DNA from: Ruminiclostridium sp.
GTDB lineage: Bacteria; Bacillota; Clostridia; Oscillospirales; Ruminococcaceae
Direction of reading: 5' to 3'
NCBI GenBank assembly: GCA_017479645.1
Contig: JAFVBZ010000124.1
Span: forward strand, 1 to 44,952
DNA: 44,952 nt
The notes under the pieces were generated by a model. It was not told the origin of the DNA and did not search any database. It was given only the letters and a program-made list of their open reading frames with translations. Positions 7,403-14,885 of the stretch are shown here, piece after piece. Each line of letters begins with the position of its first letter. Position 1 is the first letter of the stretch. The position numbers and the translations under genes are program-made.

Positions 7403-8770
7403 TCACATCATCAGCATAACGGTCAGCGTGAACTCACCGTCCTTGAAGGAAATATCTATCCCGCCGCCGTATTTTTCGGCGGTATTTCTGATATTCACGA
7501 GCCCGAAGCCGTGCTCGGAGCGGTCAGGCTTTGTCGTTTCGGGAAGCTCCCCGTCCGCGGTAGCGCAGTCGCCGGTGCAGGTGTTCGTGACCGTTATCAC
7601 AAAGGCGTTCTTCTTTTTCAGCGAGGTTATGGAGATACGCCGCTTGCCTTCGGGGCATTTCTCGGCGGCTTCGATGGCGTTGTTCAGCGCGTTGTTGAGG
7701 ATAATGCTCATATCGAGAGCTCCCGCGGAAAAGCCGTCAGGATAGTGGAAATCGCACTCGAACGCGATTCCGCGGCGTTCGGCTTCGCTCTGCTTCTCGG
7801 TGAGGATAACGTCGGTCACGGGATCGCCGCTGTTTACACCCTTATCCGAACCGATACGCTCGCGAGCCTCCGCGAGATAGCTTTCAAATGCCTCGTTTTC
7901 GCCCCGCGCGTGCAGGCTTTCAAGGACTGCGAGGTGATTTCTCATATCATGACGTATCGCGCGGATGTCGCGGTACAGGCTCTCCGCGCCGCTGATGTAA
8001 TCGCGGATGTTGTCGGTCTGCACCGATAGCATGGCGGTCTCTTTCTCGCGGCGCTGACCGGCTTTGATCTGCTCGTAGAAATAAATCACCGCGACCAGCG
8101 CCGTGTACGAAACGAGGTAGAAAACGAACGAAATGAGGTCGTAGGGGCTGATGTCGATCTCGCGCGTGTCGATGCTGTTGAAGTAGAGCAGGAGCCGGTA
8201 GTTGAACACTCCCGCCACGCTCGGCAGCATCAGCAGAAGCGCCTCTTTTATGGTCATTTTCTCGTTTTTGCTGACATAGACCTTGTGGAAAATCGTTATC
8301 AGCAGGAGCATTATTCCCGCCATTATGCAGCCCTCGACCGCGTCGTAAACGATGTACGCCGCGACCTGTTTTTCGGGCTCGAACATGAACGCGTCAATGA
8401 CGAATCCACATGTCAAGCCGTAAACTTTAAGCCATATCGACGTACCGACAGCGGCGGTTAGCCACCGAACCGAGAAGAACGAGAACGCGAGGAACAGCTT
8501 CTGTGCGTAGTTCCGCCGGTCGAGCAGGGTGAAAACTGCAAACGCGCCGACGACTCCCGCGCCGTAGGCAACGAGATTGTTGAACTCCTGCGGCAGAAAG
8601 AACATCACAAGCATTATCGCCGCATACGCCGCGCCCGTGAGATACCGCGCGAGGCGGCTTTTTGTGAACGGGCGGAGGAACTGCATAAGCCCGACGGAAT
8701 AGACCAGAAGCGTAATTATCATCGTCAGCGTCAGGCTGATGTCCGTGTAAATTTCAAGATAATCGTACAT
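7403..8770 (-). CDS. GHKL-domain sensor histidine kinase (AgrC-like)
   Basis: The protein is 455 residues. The N-terminal ~220 residues hold about six hydrophobic membrane segments. A coiled region follows, then a phospho-acceptor motif I-R-H-D-M-R-N-H near residue 275, an N-box N-N-A-L-N-N-A-I-E-A-A and a G-box G-F-G-L-V-N-I-R-N. This is the architecture of AgrC/HPK10 kinases, which sense peptides at the membrane. The gene starts 1 nt after the response regulator stop, with GGAGGGCTGAA as ribosome site, so the two form an operon. No AgrB or AgrD peptide gene is visible nearby, so the ligand is unknown. Confidence 0.85.
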   Translation of the reverse strand: MYDYLEIYTDISLTLTMIITLLVYSVGLMQFLRPFTKSRLARYLTGAAYAAIMLVMFFLPQEFNNLVAYGAGVVGAFAVFTLLDRRNYAQKLFLAFSFFSVRWLTAAVGTSIWLKVYGLTCGFVIDAFMFEPEKQVAAYIVYDAVEGCIMAGIMLLLITIFHKVYVSKNEKMTIKEALLLMLPSVAGVFNYRLLLYFNSIDTREIDISPYDLISFVFYLVSYTALVAVIYFYEQIKAGQRREKETAMLSVQTDNIRDYISGAESLYRDIRAIRHDMRNHLAVLESLHARGENEAFESYLAEARERIGSDKGVNSGDPVTDVILTEKQSEAERRGIAFECDFHYPDGFSAGALDMSIILNNALNNAIEAAEKCPEGKRRISITSLKKKNAFVITVTNTCTGDCATADGELPETTKPDRSEHGFGLVNIRNTAEKYGGGIDISFKDGEFTLTVMLMM

Positions 8771-8771
8771 T

Positions 8772-9476
8772 TCAGCCCTCCGATTTTATATATCGCAGAT
8801 ACGCCCTGACAAGCTCGCTGTAACGCTGTTTCGCGAGCAGGACGCGGTCGCCGTTCTCCATTGTGACCTCGCTCGACGTGTATTTTTCGAGGTAGCGCAG
8901 GTTGATGAGGTACGAACGGTGCGTGCGGAAGAACGTCTCGTCGGTGCATTTCTCGAACTCGTTCAGCCGCCCCCGGTACTCGACTTTTCCGCTGACTGTG
9001 TGCAATATCAGTATGCGGTCGAACACCTCGGCGTACATGATCTCGGACAGTGCGAGCTTGGTGCTTACACCGCCGGATTTCACGGCTATGAATCTGTCGC
9101 TTGTTACAGTCGCAGCAGGCTCGGTGCGGCTGTCTATCGCCTTTTTCAGCACTTCCGCGAACTTCTTTGCCGAAACGGGCTTCACAAGGAAGTTGAACGC
9201 TCCGACATCGAACGCGTCGAAAACTCTGTCCTCGAATGCGGTAACGAAGATGATCGCCGCGCGGCAGCCATTCCGGCGCAGCTCACGCGCAGTCTGCATA
9301 CCGTCGAGCCCGTCCATTCCTATGTCGAGAAATATTATATCAAACCCGTCCGCGCTCGCGAGAAGCTCGCCGCCCGATGAAAACTCCGTCACAGATGCTC
9401 CCGGGCACAGCGCGGCTATCCAGTCCGAAATATCCCTGCGAAGCTCGGCTTCGTCGTCGCATACAGCAAATCTCAT
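8772..9476 (-). CDS. LytTR-family response regulator (AgrA-like)
   Basis: The protein is 234 residues. The receiver domain spans residues 1-120 with acidic residues C-D-D-E at 6-9 and phospho-acceptor Asp51 in F-L-D-I-G-M-D-G; the conserved Lys is in F-L-V-K-P. A LytTR DNA-binding domain occupies about 130-232, with F-F-R-T-H-R-S-Y-L-I-N-L. The start follows GGAGATGATAAA. It is transcribed ahead of the kinase. A pair of 13-bp direct repeats 21 bp apart just upstream matches the LytTR operator pattern, which suggests autoregulation. Confidence 0.9.
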   Translation of the reverse strand: MRFAVCDDEAELRRDISDWIAALCPGASVTEFSSGGELLASADGFDIIFLDIGMDGLDGMQTARELRRNGCRAAIIFVTAFEDRVFDAFDVGAFNFLVKPVSAKKFAEVLKKAIDSRTEPAATVTSDRFIAVKSGGVSTKLALSEIMYAEVFDRILILHTVSGKVEYRGRLNEFEKCTDETFFRTHRSYLINLRYLEKYTSSEVTMENGDRVLLAKQRYSELVRAYLRYIKSEG

Positions 9477-9535
9477 TTTATCATCTCCGTTTGTTACGGC
9501 TCAATGCCGATAGTAAGGGCAATACTTTGTCTATT

Positions 9536-9541
9536 ATTATA
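9536..9541 (-). promoter_or_regulatory. -10 element of the response regulator/kinase operon
   Basis: TATAAT on the minus strand, about 60 bp before the start codon. No good -35 sequence lies at the right spacing, as expected for a promoter that needs an activator bound just upstream. Confidence 0.5.
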
Positions 9542-9574
9542 TCGGAAATCGCGCGGAAAAGTTTAACGATATGG

Positions 9575-9608
9575 TGCGAAATGAACTTTTTGGGTTGCGA
9601 AATGAACT
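9575..9608 (-). promoter_or_regulatory. LytTR-type operator: two 13-bp direct repeats, 21 bp apart
   Basis: TGCGAAATGAACT occurs at 9575-9587 and again at 9596-9608, an exact repeat with a 21-bp period. On the minus strand each contains AGTTCAT, which fits the published LytTR half-site pattern in which GTT is central. Two sites on the same DNA face immediately upstream of the weak -35 region match AgrA-type activation. Confidence 0.65.
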
Positions 9609-9644
9609 CATATCTCCGGTTTTCGGATAAACGCTGATTTGCTC

Positions 9645-9673
9645 TTGACAATATAACAAAATTCGTGTATAAT
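9645..9673 (+). promoter_or_regulatory. Promoter of the toxin-antitoxin operon
   Basis: TTGACA (9645-9650) and TATAAT (9668-9673) are separated by 17 bp, a consensus sigma-A promoter. Confidence 0.88.
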
Positions 9674-9681
9674 ATTGTTAT
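9653..9681. promoter_or_regulatory. Inverted-repeat operator over the toxin-antitoxin promoter
   Basis: ATAACAAAATT (9653-9663) and AATATTGTTAT (9671-9681) form an inverted repeat with one mismatch. It covers the spacer and -10 box, the place where Phd-type antitoxins repress their own operon. Confidence 0.6.
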
Positions 9682-9704
9682 GAAATATTAAAGGAGGAGT
9701 CGTT

Positions 9705-9968
9705 ATGCCAAATATCAGATCAAGCGCCGACCTCAGAAACGGCTACAATGAAATATCCACATTCTGCCACACATACAATGAGCCGGTATTCATTACCAAA
9801 AACGGCAAGGGAGATCTTGCTGTTATGAGTATTGAGGCTTATGAATCACTTGTGGGAAGATTTGAACTGTACGACCTTATCAAAGACGGTCTTTCGGATG
9901 TTGAGAAAGGCAATACCAGACCGTTCTCAGAAGCTATGGCAAGTATCAGGGAGCGCCGCAGGAAATGA
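9705..9968 (+). CDS. Phd/YefM-family antitoxin
   Basis: The protein is 87 residues. The N-terminal part has the Phd/YefM pattern: S-S-A-D-L-R-N, then E-P-V-F-I-T-K-N-G-K-G-D-L-A-V-M and S-I-E-A-Y-E-S-L. The C-terminal Arg-rich helix would bind the toxin. The start follows AAGGAGGAG. The stop overlaps the toxin ATG by 4 nt, the usual coupling in type II modules. The antitoxin probably represses its own promoter through the inverted repeat at 9653-9681. Confidence 0.88.
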   Translation: MPNIRSSADLRNGYNEISTFCHTYNEPVFITKNGKGDLAVMSIEAYESLVGRFELYDLIKDGLSDVEKGNTRPFSEAMASIRERRRK

Positions 9969-10300
9969 CATATAATATTCATATCACCAATAAAGGCGAG
10001 CAGGACATCATTGAAGCGGCGGATCATATTGAATTCACGCTTCTTAATCCGGCAGCTGCCGACAGTCTACTTGACACTATCGAGGAGGAAATAGGAAATC
10101 TCTCCTTTATGCCGGAGAAGCATCAGATCATTGATGACCCTGTCTTGAAAGAGTGGAAGATCAGGATGATACCCGTCAAGAACTATCTGGCGTTTTATGT
10201 CATAGACGATAATTCTCATACGGTACACATAGTCAGATTCCTTTACGGAAGGCGGAATTGGCAGAAAATTCTTCGGTGTGAGCCGGTTTCGCTTGAATAA
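9965..10300 (+). CDS. RelE/ParE-family toxin
   Basis: The protein is 111 residues. It has the RelE/ParE fold pattern: I-T-N-K-G-E-Q-D-I near the start, a helical middle, then W-K-I-R-M-I-P-V-K-N-Y-L-A-F-Y-V-I and V-H-I-V-R-F-L-Y-G-R-R-N-W at the end. The R-F-L-Y-G-R-R-N-W motif is typical of the RelE/YoeB-like branch that cleaves mRNA at the ribosome, although ParE-type gyrase poisons share the scaffold. It is coupled to the antitoxin by an ATGA overlap. A stabilising role for the island is plausible. Confidence 0.85.
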   Translation: MTYNIHITNKGEQDIIEAADHIEFTLLNPAAADSLLDTIEEEIGNLSFMPEKHQIIDDPVLKEWKIRMIPVKNYLAFYVIDDNSHTVHIVRFLYGRRNWQKILRCEPVSLE

Positions 10301-10348
10301 CAATAGAACAGCGCACCATTCAATTATTCAACTCGTCCGAGGAACCAA

Positions 10349-10381
10349 AATGCCCGCCGTACATATCGTACAGCGGGCATT
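10349..10381. terminator. Bidirectional terminator between toxin and DUF6809-like gene
   Basis: A 9-bp stem (AATGCCCGC, 10349-10357, with GCGGGCATT, 10373-10381) continues inward with GTAC pairs. Followed on the minus strand by TTTT; it sits between convergent genes. Confidence 0.75.
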
Positions 10382-10387
10382 GTGCTA

Positions 10388-10687
10388 TTATGAGCCTTTC
10401 ATGCCGACTTGCATGAGCCTGATGCCCAGCGCAAGTCCTTTTCCAAACTCATTGACAGCGTAGATACTGTCGAGCACGGACTGTTTTTTCTGCCATTCTT
10501 CCCAAAGCCCGTTCAGCCCCGGGTTGGCTTTCATAAGCTTTTCTGTCACCACGGCAAGGTCGCGTTCGGCTGCCTTCATCTTATCAGATAAAACGCCGGG
10601 CTCCTCACAAGGCCTGATCTCACCGTAATACAGGGATTCGATAATCTTTGCTACATCTGCGCCGTATGTAATTTTCAGTTCGTCCAT
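10388..10687 (-). CDS. DUF6809-like small protein
   Basis: The protein is 99 residues. The segment S-L-Y-Y-G-E-I-R-P-C-E and the C-terminal F-G-K-G-L-A-L-G-I-R-L-M match my recollection of DUF6809 proteins, which are small helical proteins of unknown function common in Ruminococcus and Lachnospiraceae. It is entirely cytoplasmic, mostly helical, and starts after GGCAGGAAAAG. It is convergent with the toxin gene and shares its terminator. No function can be offered. Confidence 0.6.
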   Translation of the reverse strand: MDELKITYGADVAKIIESLYYGEIRPCEEPGVLSDKMKAAERDLAVVTEKLMKANPGLNGLWEEWQKKQSVLDSIYAVNEFGKGLALGIRLMQVGMKGS

Positions 10688-10818
10688 ATTCTTTTCCTGC
10701 CTTTCATTTTCATAATAGCGATATAAACTCCGTTCGTCATATATGTTGCTACTTCTATTATGATTACAACGAGCGCAGAATAAGGGAGATCTTTCAATTC
10801 ATGAATGTCTTCACGATT

Positions 10819-11151
10819 TTATGAATTGTCCTCTACCTTATGGATAGTTTTCAGGATAAATCGTCCATATCTGTCCATACCTATTATATCGAAAAGTACA
10901 TAGCATCCCGGGATAATGATCTGATAGGTAGGTAAAATTTCGATAGCAGCATTGCTTTCAACTACGAAGAACGGTCGGATCGTATTTCTGCCATCAAAGC
11001 AAACTGCGTTTTCAGCATCGAGTATAACTCTGTTAAATTCATCAAGTCCTGCAATTTTGCAAAAGAACTCGTTATCGGATTTATCGCAATTCGTATATCC
11101 TGTTTCTATAAGTACTTTCTCGCCGATTTTCAAATCGCCTACTTTTTCCAT
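10819..11151 (-). CDS. Hypothetical beta-rich protein
   Basis: The protein is 110 residues. It is preceded by a strong AAGGGGGGTGATATC ribosome site, which supports real translation. The sequence alternates short hydrophobic strands and charged turns (G-E-K-V-L-I-E-T-G-Y, R-V-I-L-D-A-E-N-A-V, G-C-Y-V-L-F-D-I-I-G), suggesting a small beta barrel. It has no signal peptide or known motif. It lies alone, with about 130 bp of unremarkable AT-rich DNA on each side. Confidence 0.5.
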   Translation of the reverse strand: MEKVGDLKIGEKVLIETGYTNCDKSDNEFFCKIAGLDEFNRVILDAENAVCFDGRNTIRPFFVVESNAAIEILPTYQIIIPGCYVLFDIIGMDRYGRFILKTIHKVEDNS

Positions 11152-11282
11152 GATATCACCCCCCTTTTTTACATGACAGTGAGTTCAAGATAAGGCAAAC
11201 CTACAAATGATCGTTTCCAAGCGAGGCTCTTTACATTTTCTTATTTTAAATTCGATTCCGTTATTTACCTTCATTTGTTATA

Positions 11283-12221
11283 TCATGCGGCCTCGTTCCA
11301 GTATTGGTCCACGGGATAACGCTTTGTTGCTTTCGGACAGGATATCGGCATTTTAACTGTGTGATTACTGCTAAAGGCTTTATCAGTCCTAAGAAAATAT
11401 GTGTGGGTAAAGAGTCTGACATCATCCCAGCACACATCTACGTTGTACCAGTCATCACCGATCTTCACCATATTCCAGGCATGATCTTCGTTTATCGCTC
11501 TGTTATTTGCCTTCCCCCATACAACGATACAGTCTATGCCCGCAAGCTGGCAGACTACGCAGAAAGCATCTGCATAACCGCTGCAATCAGCTTTACCTTC
11601 AAGAAATGCAGTTTCCATCTCTTGGTATGATTCGTATTTGATGAGATCACGCAGCTCATCGTGGATCACCTTGATCTTATCAAACGTCCGGTCGTATTCG
11701 CTCGCTTTATCAGCAATAGCTTTTGCCACCTTAAGGATCTTGTTCCGCTTTTTAGGAGTCATACTTGTAAGCTCGTTATCAATTTGATATTGAGTGGGAT
11801 AAAGCTGCAAATGCGGATTCTCTCTTTGAAAAGCATAATAGGCAATGTCCTTATCTGTGGAAGAATAATTTGGTTCAGGACCGTTTATTGAATATCTTTT
11901 CTTGTTGAAACAGTACCTGTAATACGCTTTTTGAGTATCGGTAAGCGTGTTGTAGTAATACTTGTGAGTGTAATCGTCGATGAACTCCGTGGAGCGTTTA
12001 ACATCCTTCATTTTCTTAGCAGTAGTTTCCTTTGATTTTGTTGTAACGGCCGATGTCATTTTTCCGGTATTATAGTCACCGCCCGGAGCGCAAAGCGGAT
12101 CATTTATCTCCGTCAGCATAATTTCTTCCATTGTCAGATTACTGTTATGATGCGGCTCGCTGCATCCGGCGAGCAGGATGCAGGCACACAATGCGATTAT
12201 AAATATTCTATTCTTTTTCAT
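11283..12221 (-). CDS. Transglutaminase-like lipoprotein
   Basis: The protein is 312 residues from the Met preceded by GGGAG; an ORF extension to 12242 has no ribosome site. An N-terminal signal with lipobox L-L-A-G-C (Cys20) predicts a membrane-anchored lipoprotein. A Ser/Thr/Lys-rich linker follows. The C-terminal half is a transglutaminase/protease-like core: Cys in K-A-D-C-S-G-Y (about 211), His in E-D-H-A-W-N-M (about 248) and Asp in Y-N-V-D-V-C-W-D-D (about 260). The triad is complete, so it may act as a cell-surface peptidase or crosslinking enzyme; many bacterial homologues are proteases. It is divergent from the AbiL-type pair. Confidence 0.82.
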   Translation of the reverse strand: MKKNRIFIIALCACILLAGCSEPHHNSNLTMEEIMLTEINDPLCAPGGDYNTGKMTSAVTTKSKETTAKKMKDVKRSTEFIDDYTHKYYYNTLTDTQKAYYRYCFNKKRYSINGPEPNYSSTDKDIAYYAFQRENPHLQLYPTQYQIDNELTSMTPKKRNKILKVAKAIADKASEYDRTFDKIKVIHDELRDLIKYESYQEMETAFLEGKADCSGYADAFCVVCQLAGIDCIVVWGKANNRAINEDHAWNMVKIGDDWYNVDVCWDDVRLFTHTYFLRTDKAFSSNHTVKMPISCPKATKRYPVDQYWNEAA

Positions 12222-12240
12222 AATGATTTCTCCCTTCGTC

Positions 12241-12276
12241 AATAACTATTAGAAACATTTGTTTCTTATAGTTATT
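12241..12276. promoter_or_regulatory. 36-bp near-perfect palindrome at the lipoprotein promoter
   Basis: AATAACTATTAGAAAC (12241-12256) and GTTTCTTATAGTTATT (12261-12276) are inverted repeats with one mismatch around ATTT. It covers the start of the leader and touches the -10 box, so it is either an operator or a hairpin at the 5' end of the mRNA. Confidence 0.55.
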
Positions 12277-12302
12277 ATAGCATACTTTTGGTTATAGTTC
12301 AA
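12274..12302 (-). promoter_or_regulatory. Promoter of the lipoprotein gene
   Basis: On the minus strand TTGAAC (12297-12302) and TATAAT (12274-12279) are 17 bp apart. Confidence 0.78.
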
Positions 12303-12314
12303 GGGGTAAAATGA

Positions 12315-12340
12315 AAAAAGACCGTAAAAACGGTCTTTTT
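12315..12340. terminator. Symmetrical terminator between divergent genes
   Basis: An 11-bp perfect stem (AAAAAGACCGT with ACGGTCTTTTT) has T-runs on both strands. It is odd in this position because the flanking genes diverge; it may be left over from a gene lost here or may insulate the two promoters. Confidence 0.75.
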
Positions 12341-12421
12341 ACAATAATATACAAATTAATTCCTATTAGCTACTTATATAAATTGCTACAGAAAATTATT
12401 TTCCAAAAGCACGATATATAC

Positions 12422-12450
12422 TTGACATTTCTGATTTTATAGGGTATAAT
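12422..12450 (+). promoter_or_regulatory. Promoter of the RloA/RloB-like pair
   Basis: TTGACA (12422-12427) and TATAAT (12445-12450) are 17 bp apart, followed by AAGGAGGCGG and the start codon. Confidence 0.85.
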
Positions 12451-12473
12451 AATCAAAAAGGAGGCGGATTTAT

Positions 12474-13676
12474 ATGCTGTGTCAGTTTTCTTTTGAGAAT
12501 TTCAAGTCCTATCGTGACGAAACCACGTTCGATTTTCAGGCAGAAGCATTACCTGAATTCCAGGACACGCTGTTAACTACCCCTAAAGGTAGTGATCTTT
12601 TGCCTGTTGGTGTTTTATATGGGCCCAACGGCGGAGGTAAAACGAATCTTTTACAAGCCTTATGCTGCTTAATATCCCTTGTAGTTAAGCCAATTAAAGG
12701 ATTAGATAAAAACCGCGAAGGAATGATTGTACAACACCACATAAGCAGAACACCATTCTTACTGGATGCAGAATCAAAAGATAACCCCACTGTTTTCCGG
12801 GTGTTTTTCAGAATAGAGACCCGAGAATACCAATATTATTTATCTCTTAAGGAAGAGATAGTTTATGAGGCTCTTTATTGGAAGAATATTGGAGGAAAAC
12901 GTACAGGGGTTGTTTTCGAGCGCGACGGACAGAAGATAGAACTTGGACCAAGTATCAACAAGTCAACGATCAATCGTGAAGTTAATCCGAAAATGCCATA
13001 TCTATCATTTCTTGCAATAAACTATGATCTGCCGGTAATCAACGAGGTGCAGGGATGGTTTGAATCATGTATTATTCTTAATTTCGGCAATCCTTTATCC
13101 GAATTAAAAATTGTATTTTCGCCGGATGGGAGTATAGAGAAAAGCACAGTTCACGCATTAAACCATATTGGCATTGACCTTTCCGGATATCGTTTTGACG
13201 AGGAACAGCAGCGGTTGTTTACTCAAAGAACTATCGACGGTGAAGTGTTTGAATTACCTTTTTCAGATGAATCCGACGGTACAAAGAAGATGATAGTTGC
13301 TCTGCCTATCTTGATGATAGCCTTGCAGCAAGGCAGAATGGTAGTAGTCGATGAACTTGATGCTAAGCTGCATCCGAAACTGTTGCGTTATATTATCATG
13401 CTGTTTAAGAATCCTGCTGTAAATCAGCACGGCGCCCAATTGCTTTTTACCTCCCATGATATGAGTACAATGAAGAATACTGTTTTCCGTAGAGACGAGA
13501 TATGGTTTGCGGCTGAGGATGATGATCATCAGAGTAAGATATATTCATTGTCCGATATTAGGCAGGAAGATAATACGAGAATTAAGAACACGGCCGCATA
13601 TGACAAGCAGTATCTCGAAGGTCGTTACGGCGCAGATCCGTACTTTTCCAACATGACTGGAGGCGATTGGGCGTGA
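12474..13676 (+). CDS. AbiLi/RloA-like AAA ATPase
   Basis: The protein is 400 residues. It starts with F-S-F-E-N-F-K-S-Y, the usual first strand of AAA_15/AAA_21 ATPases. Walker A is G-P-N-G-G-G-K-T at 50-57. A signature-like S-D-E-S-D-G-T-K-K, Walker B M-V-V-V-D-E-L-D and H-loop F-T-S-H-D follow near residues 260-330. It is co-translated with an RloB-like protein. Together they match AbiL (AbiLi/AbiLii) and RloA/RloB pairs, which are two-gene abortive-infection-type systems. The promoter and ribosome site are strong. Confidence 0.82.
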   Translation: MLCQFSFENFKSYRDETTFDFQAEALPEFQDTLLTTPKGSDLLPVGVLYGPNGGGKTNLLQALCCLISLVVKPIKGLDKNREGMIVQHHISRTPFLLDAESKDNPTVFRVFFRIETREYQYYLSLKEEIVYEALYWKNIGGKRTGVVFERDGQKIELGPSINKSTINREVNPKMPYLSFLAINYDLPVINEVQGWFESCIILNFGNPLSELKIVFSPDGSIEKSTVHALNHIGIDLSGYRFDEEQQRLFTQRTIDGEVFELPFSDESDGTKKMIVALPILMIALQQGRMVVVDELDAKLHPKLLRYIIMLFKNPAVNQHGAQLLFTSHDMSTMKNTVFRRDEIWFAAEDDDHQSKIYSLSDIRQEDNTRIKNTAAYDKQYLEGRYGADPYFSNMTGGDWA

Positions 13677-14344
13677 GCTTAAAGCCTCCTAAAAAGAGCG
13701 ATGTTGGTAAACGCTGGATGAATCCACGCCAAAGCAAAGAAATTCTTATTCAGCCGGAATATCATCTTATCGTGACCGAGGGAACTGATACCGAGCCTCA
13801 GTACTTTGAAAGCATAAAAACAAGAATAAACAGCAAATACCATGAGAAGATATGCCTTGAAATTTACGGCGAAGGTGATAATACTTTGAGTCTGCTGAAA
13901 AAAGCGCAAAAAAGAGCTTTAGACAGCAGTACTATTTTTAAGCATGTCTGGATCGTATATGATACTGATGATTTCCCGCCGGATCACATTAACCGAACCG
14001 CCGAAAAATGCTTATCCATGACAAGCGAGGAAACAGAATATCATGCTTTGTGGTCAAATCAATGCATTGAACTATGGTTTATGCTTCATTTCAATTATAT
14101 TGACGCGGACCTTCATCGATCAGAATACTTCCCGAAACTAACGGAGTGGATGTCAAATATAGGTTGTGGGAAATATGAGAAAAATCGCAAAGATATGTTT
14201 GATATCCTGATGCCATACCTTGACAATGCTATAAATAATGCCAAAAAGCTAAATGATATCAACAAAGATAAAACACCAGCAAATTCTTCGCCCGGGACAC
14301 AAGTTTATAAACTGCTTGAATTGCTGAGGCCTTACCTTTATTAA
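13673..14344 (+). CDS. AbiLii/RloB-like TOPRIM-type protein
   Basis: The protein is 223 residues. The GTG start at 13673 was chosen: GGAGG lies 8 nt upstream and the codon overlaps the ATPase stop by 4 nt. Y-H-L-I-V-T-E-G-T-D-T-E-P-Q-Y-F near residue 36 is the hallmark RloB opening with its catalytic-type Glu. W-I-V-Y-D-T-D-D-F gives the acidic D-T-D-D motif, and N-Q-C-I-E-L-W-F-M-L-H-F is the conserved segment before the C-terminal helices. RloB proteins share the TOPRIM fold and probably act as the nuclease arm of the AbiL system. Confidence 0.85.
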   Translation: MSLKPPKKSDVGKRWMNPRQSKEILIQPEYHLIVTEGTDTEPQYFESIKTRINSKYHEKICLEIYGEGDNTLSLLKKAQKRALDSSTIFKHVWIVYDTDDFPPDHINRTAEKCLSMTSEETEYHALWSNQCIELWFMLHFNYIDADLHRSEYFPKLTEWMSNIGCGKYEKNRKDMFDILMPYLDNAINNAKKLNDINKDKTPANSSPGTQVYKLLELLRPYLY

Positions 14345-14458
14345 TACAGTTTATCTGCTTGCCTGATCAGGCCAACCCACAACAACTATAATAAAAAACA
14401 AAATGAGCCGATAATAAAGCGAAGCATAGATAAAATCGAGCGTTCGCAGGAATAAATC

Positions 14459-14487
14459 TTGATTTTTCATCTTTTTTGTGCTATAAT
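14459..14487 (+). promoter_or_regulatory. Promoter upstream of the XRE regulator and type I RM cluster
   Basis: TTGATT (14459-14464) and TATAAT (14482-14487) are 17 bp apart, about 55 bp before the start codon of the small regulator. Confidence 0.75.
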
Positions 14488-14540
14488 GTCTGTAAAGATT
14501 CTTTTAATGGCATATTGATAGCAGAAAGCGAGGGAAAACT

Positions 14541-14747
14541 ATGGCCATAAGCTATAAAAAACTTTGGAAGCTCCTGATAGACAAAGATATGAAGAAAAAG
14601 GATTTACAGCAGCTTGCAGGAATCAGCTCGGCTTCTATAACCAAGCTTGGTAAAAACGAGAATGTAAATACAGAAATTATCGAAAAGATCTGTGTTGCGC
14701 TTCAGTGTGATGTAAGCGATATAATGGAAATGACGGAAGATGACTGA
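14541..14747 (+). CDS. Small XRE-type helix-turn-helix regulator
   Basis: The protein is 68 residues, essentially one Cro/C1-type HTH domain: K-L-W-K-L-L-I-D-K, K-K-D-L-Q-Q-L-A-G-I-S-S-A-S-I-T-K-L-G and a final I-C-V-A-L-Q-C-D-V-S-D-I-M. Proteins of this exact size regularly precede type I or type II restriction-modification genes and probably control their expression. The gene lies 138 bp upstream of hsdM in the same orientation, with no promoter or terminator obvious in the gap. Confidence 0.85.
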   Translation: MAISYKKLWKLLIDKDMKKKDLQQLAGISSASITKLGKNENVNTEIIEKICVALQCDVSDIMEMTEDD

Positions 14748-14885
14748 TATGACTGCGGGGACAAATTTGTTCTGATATACGCTGGTTAGTATTTGTCTTA
14801 AAGATCGATTGGATGAGTTGGTTGTGAACAAAAGCGTATCATCAAATGATTAACAGACAAAATGTCAATTTAAGGAGAATAGTAA

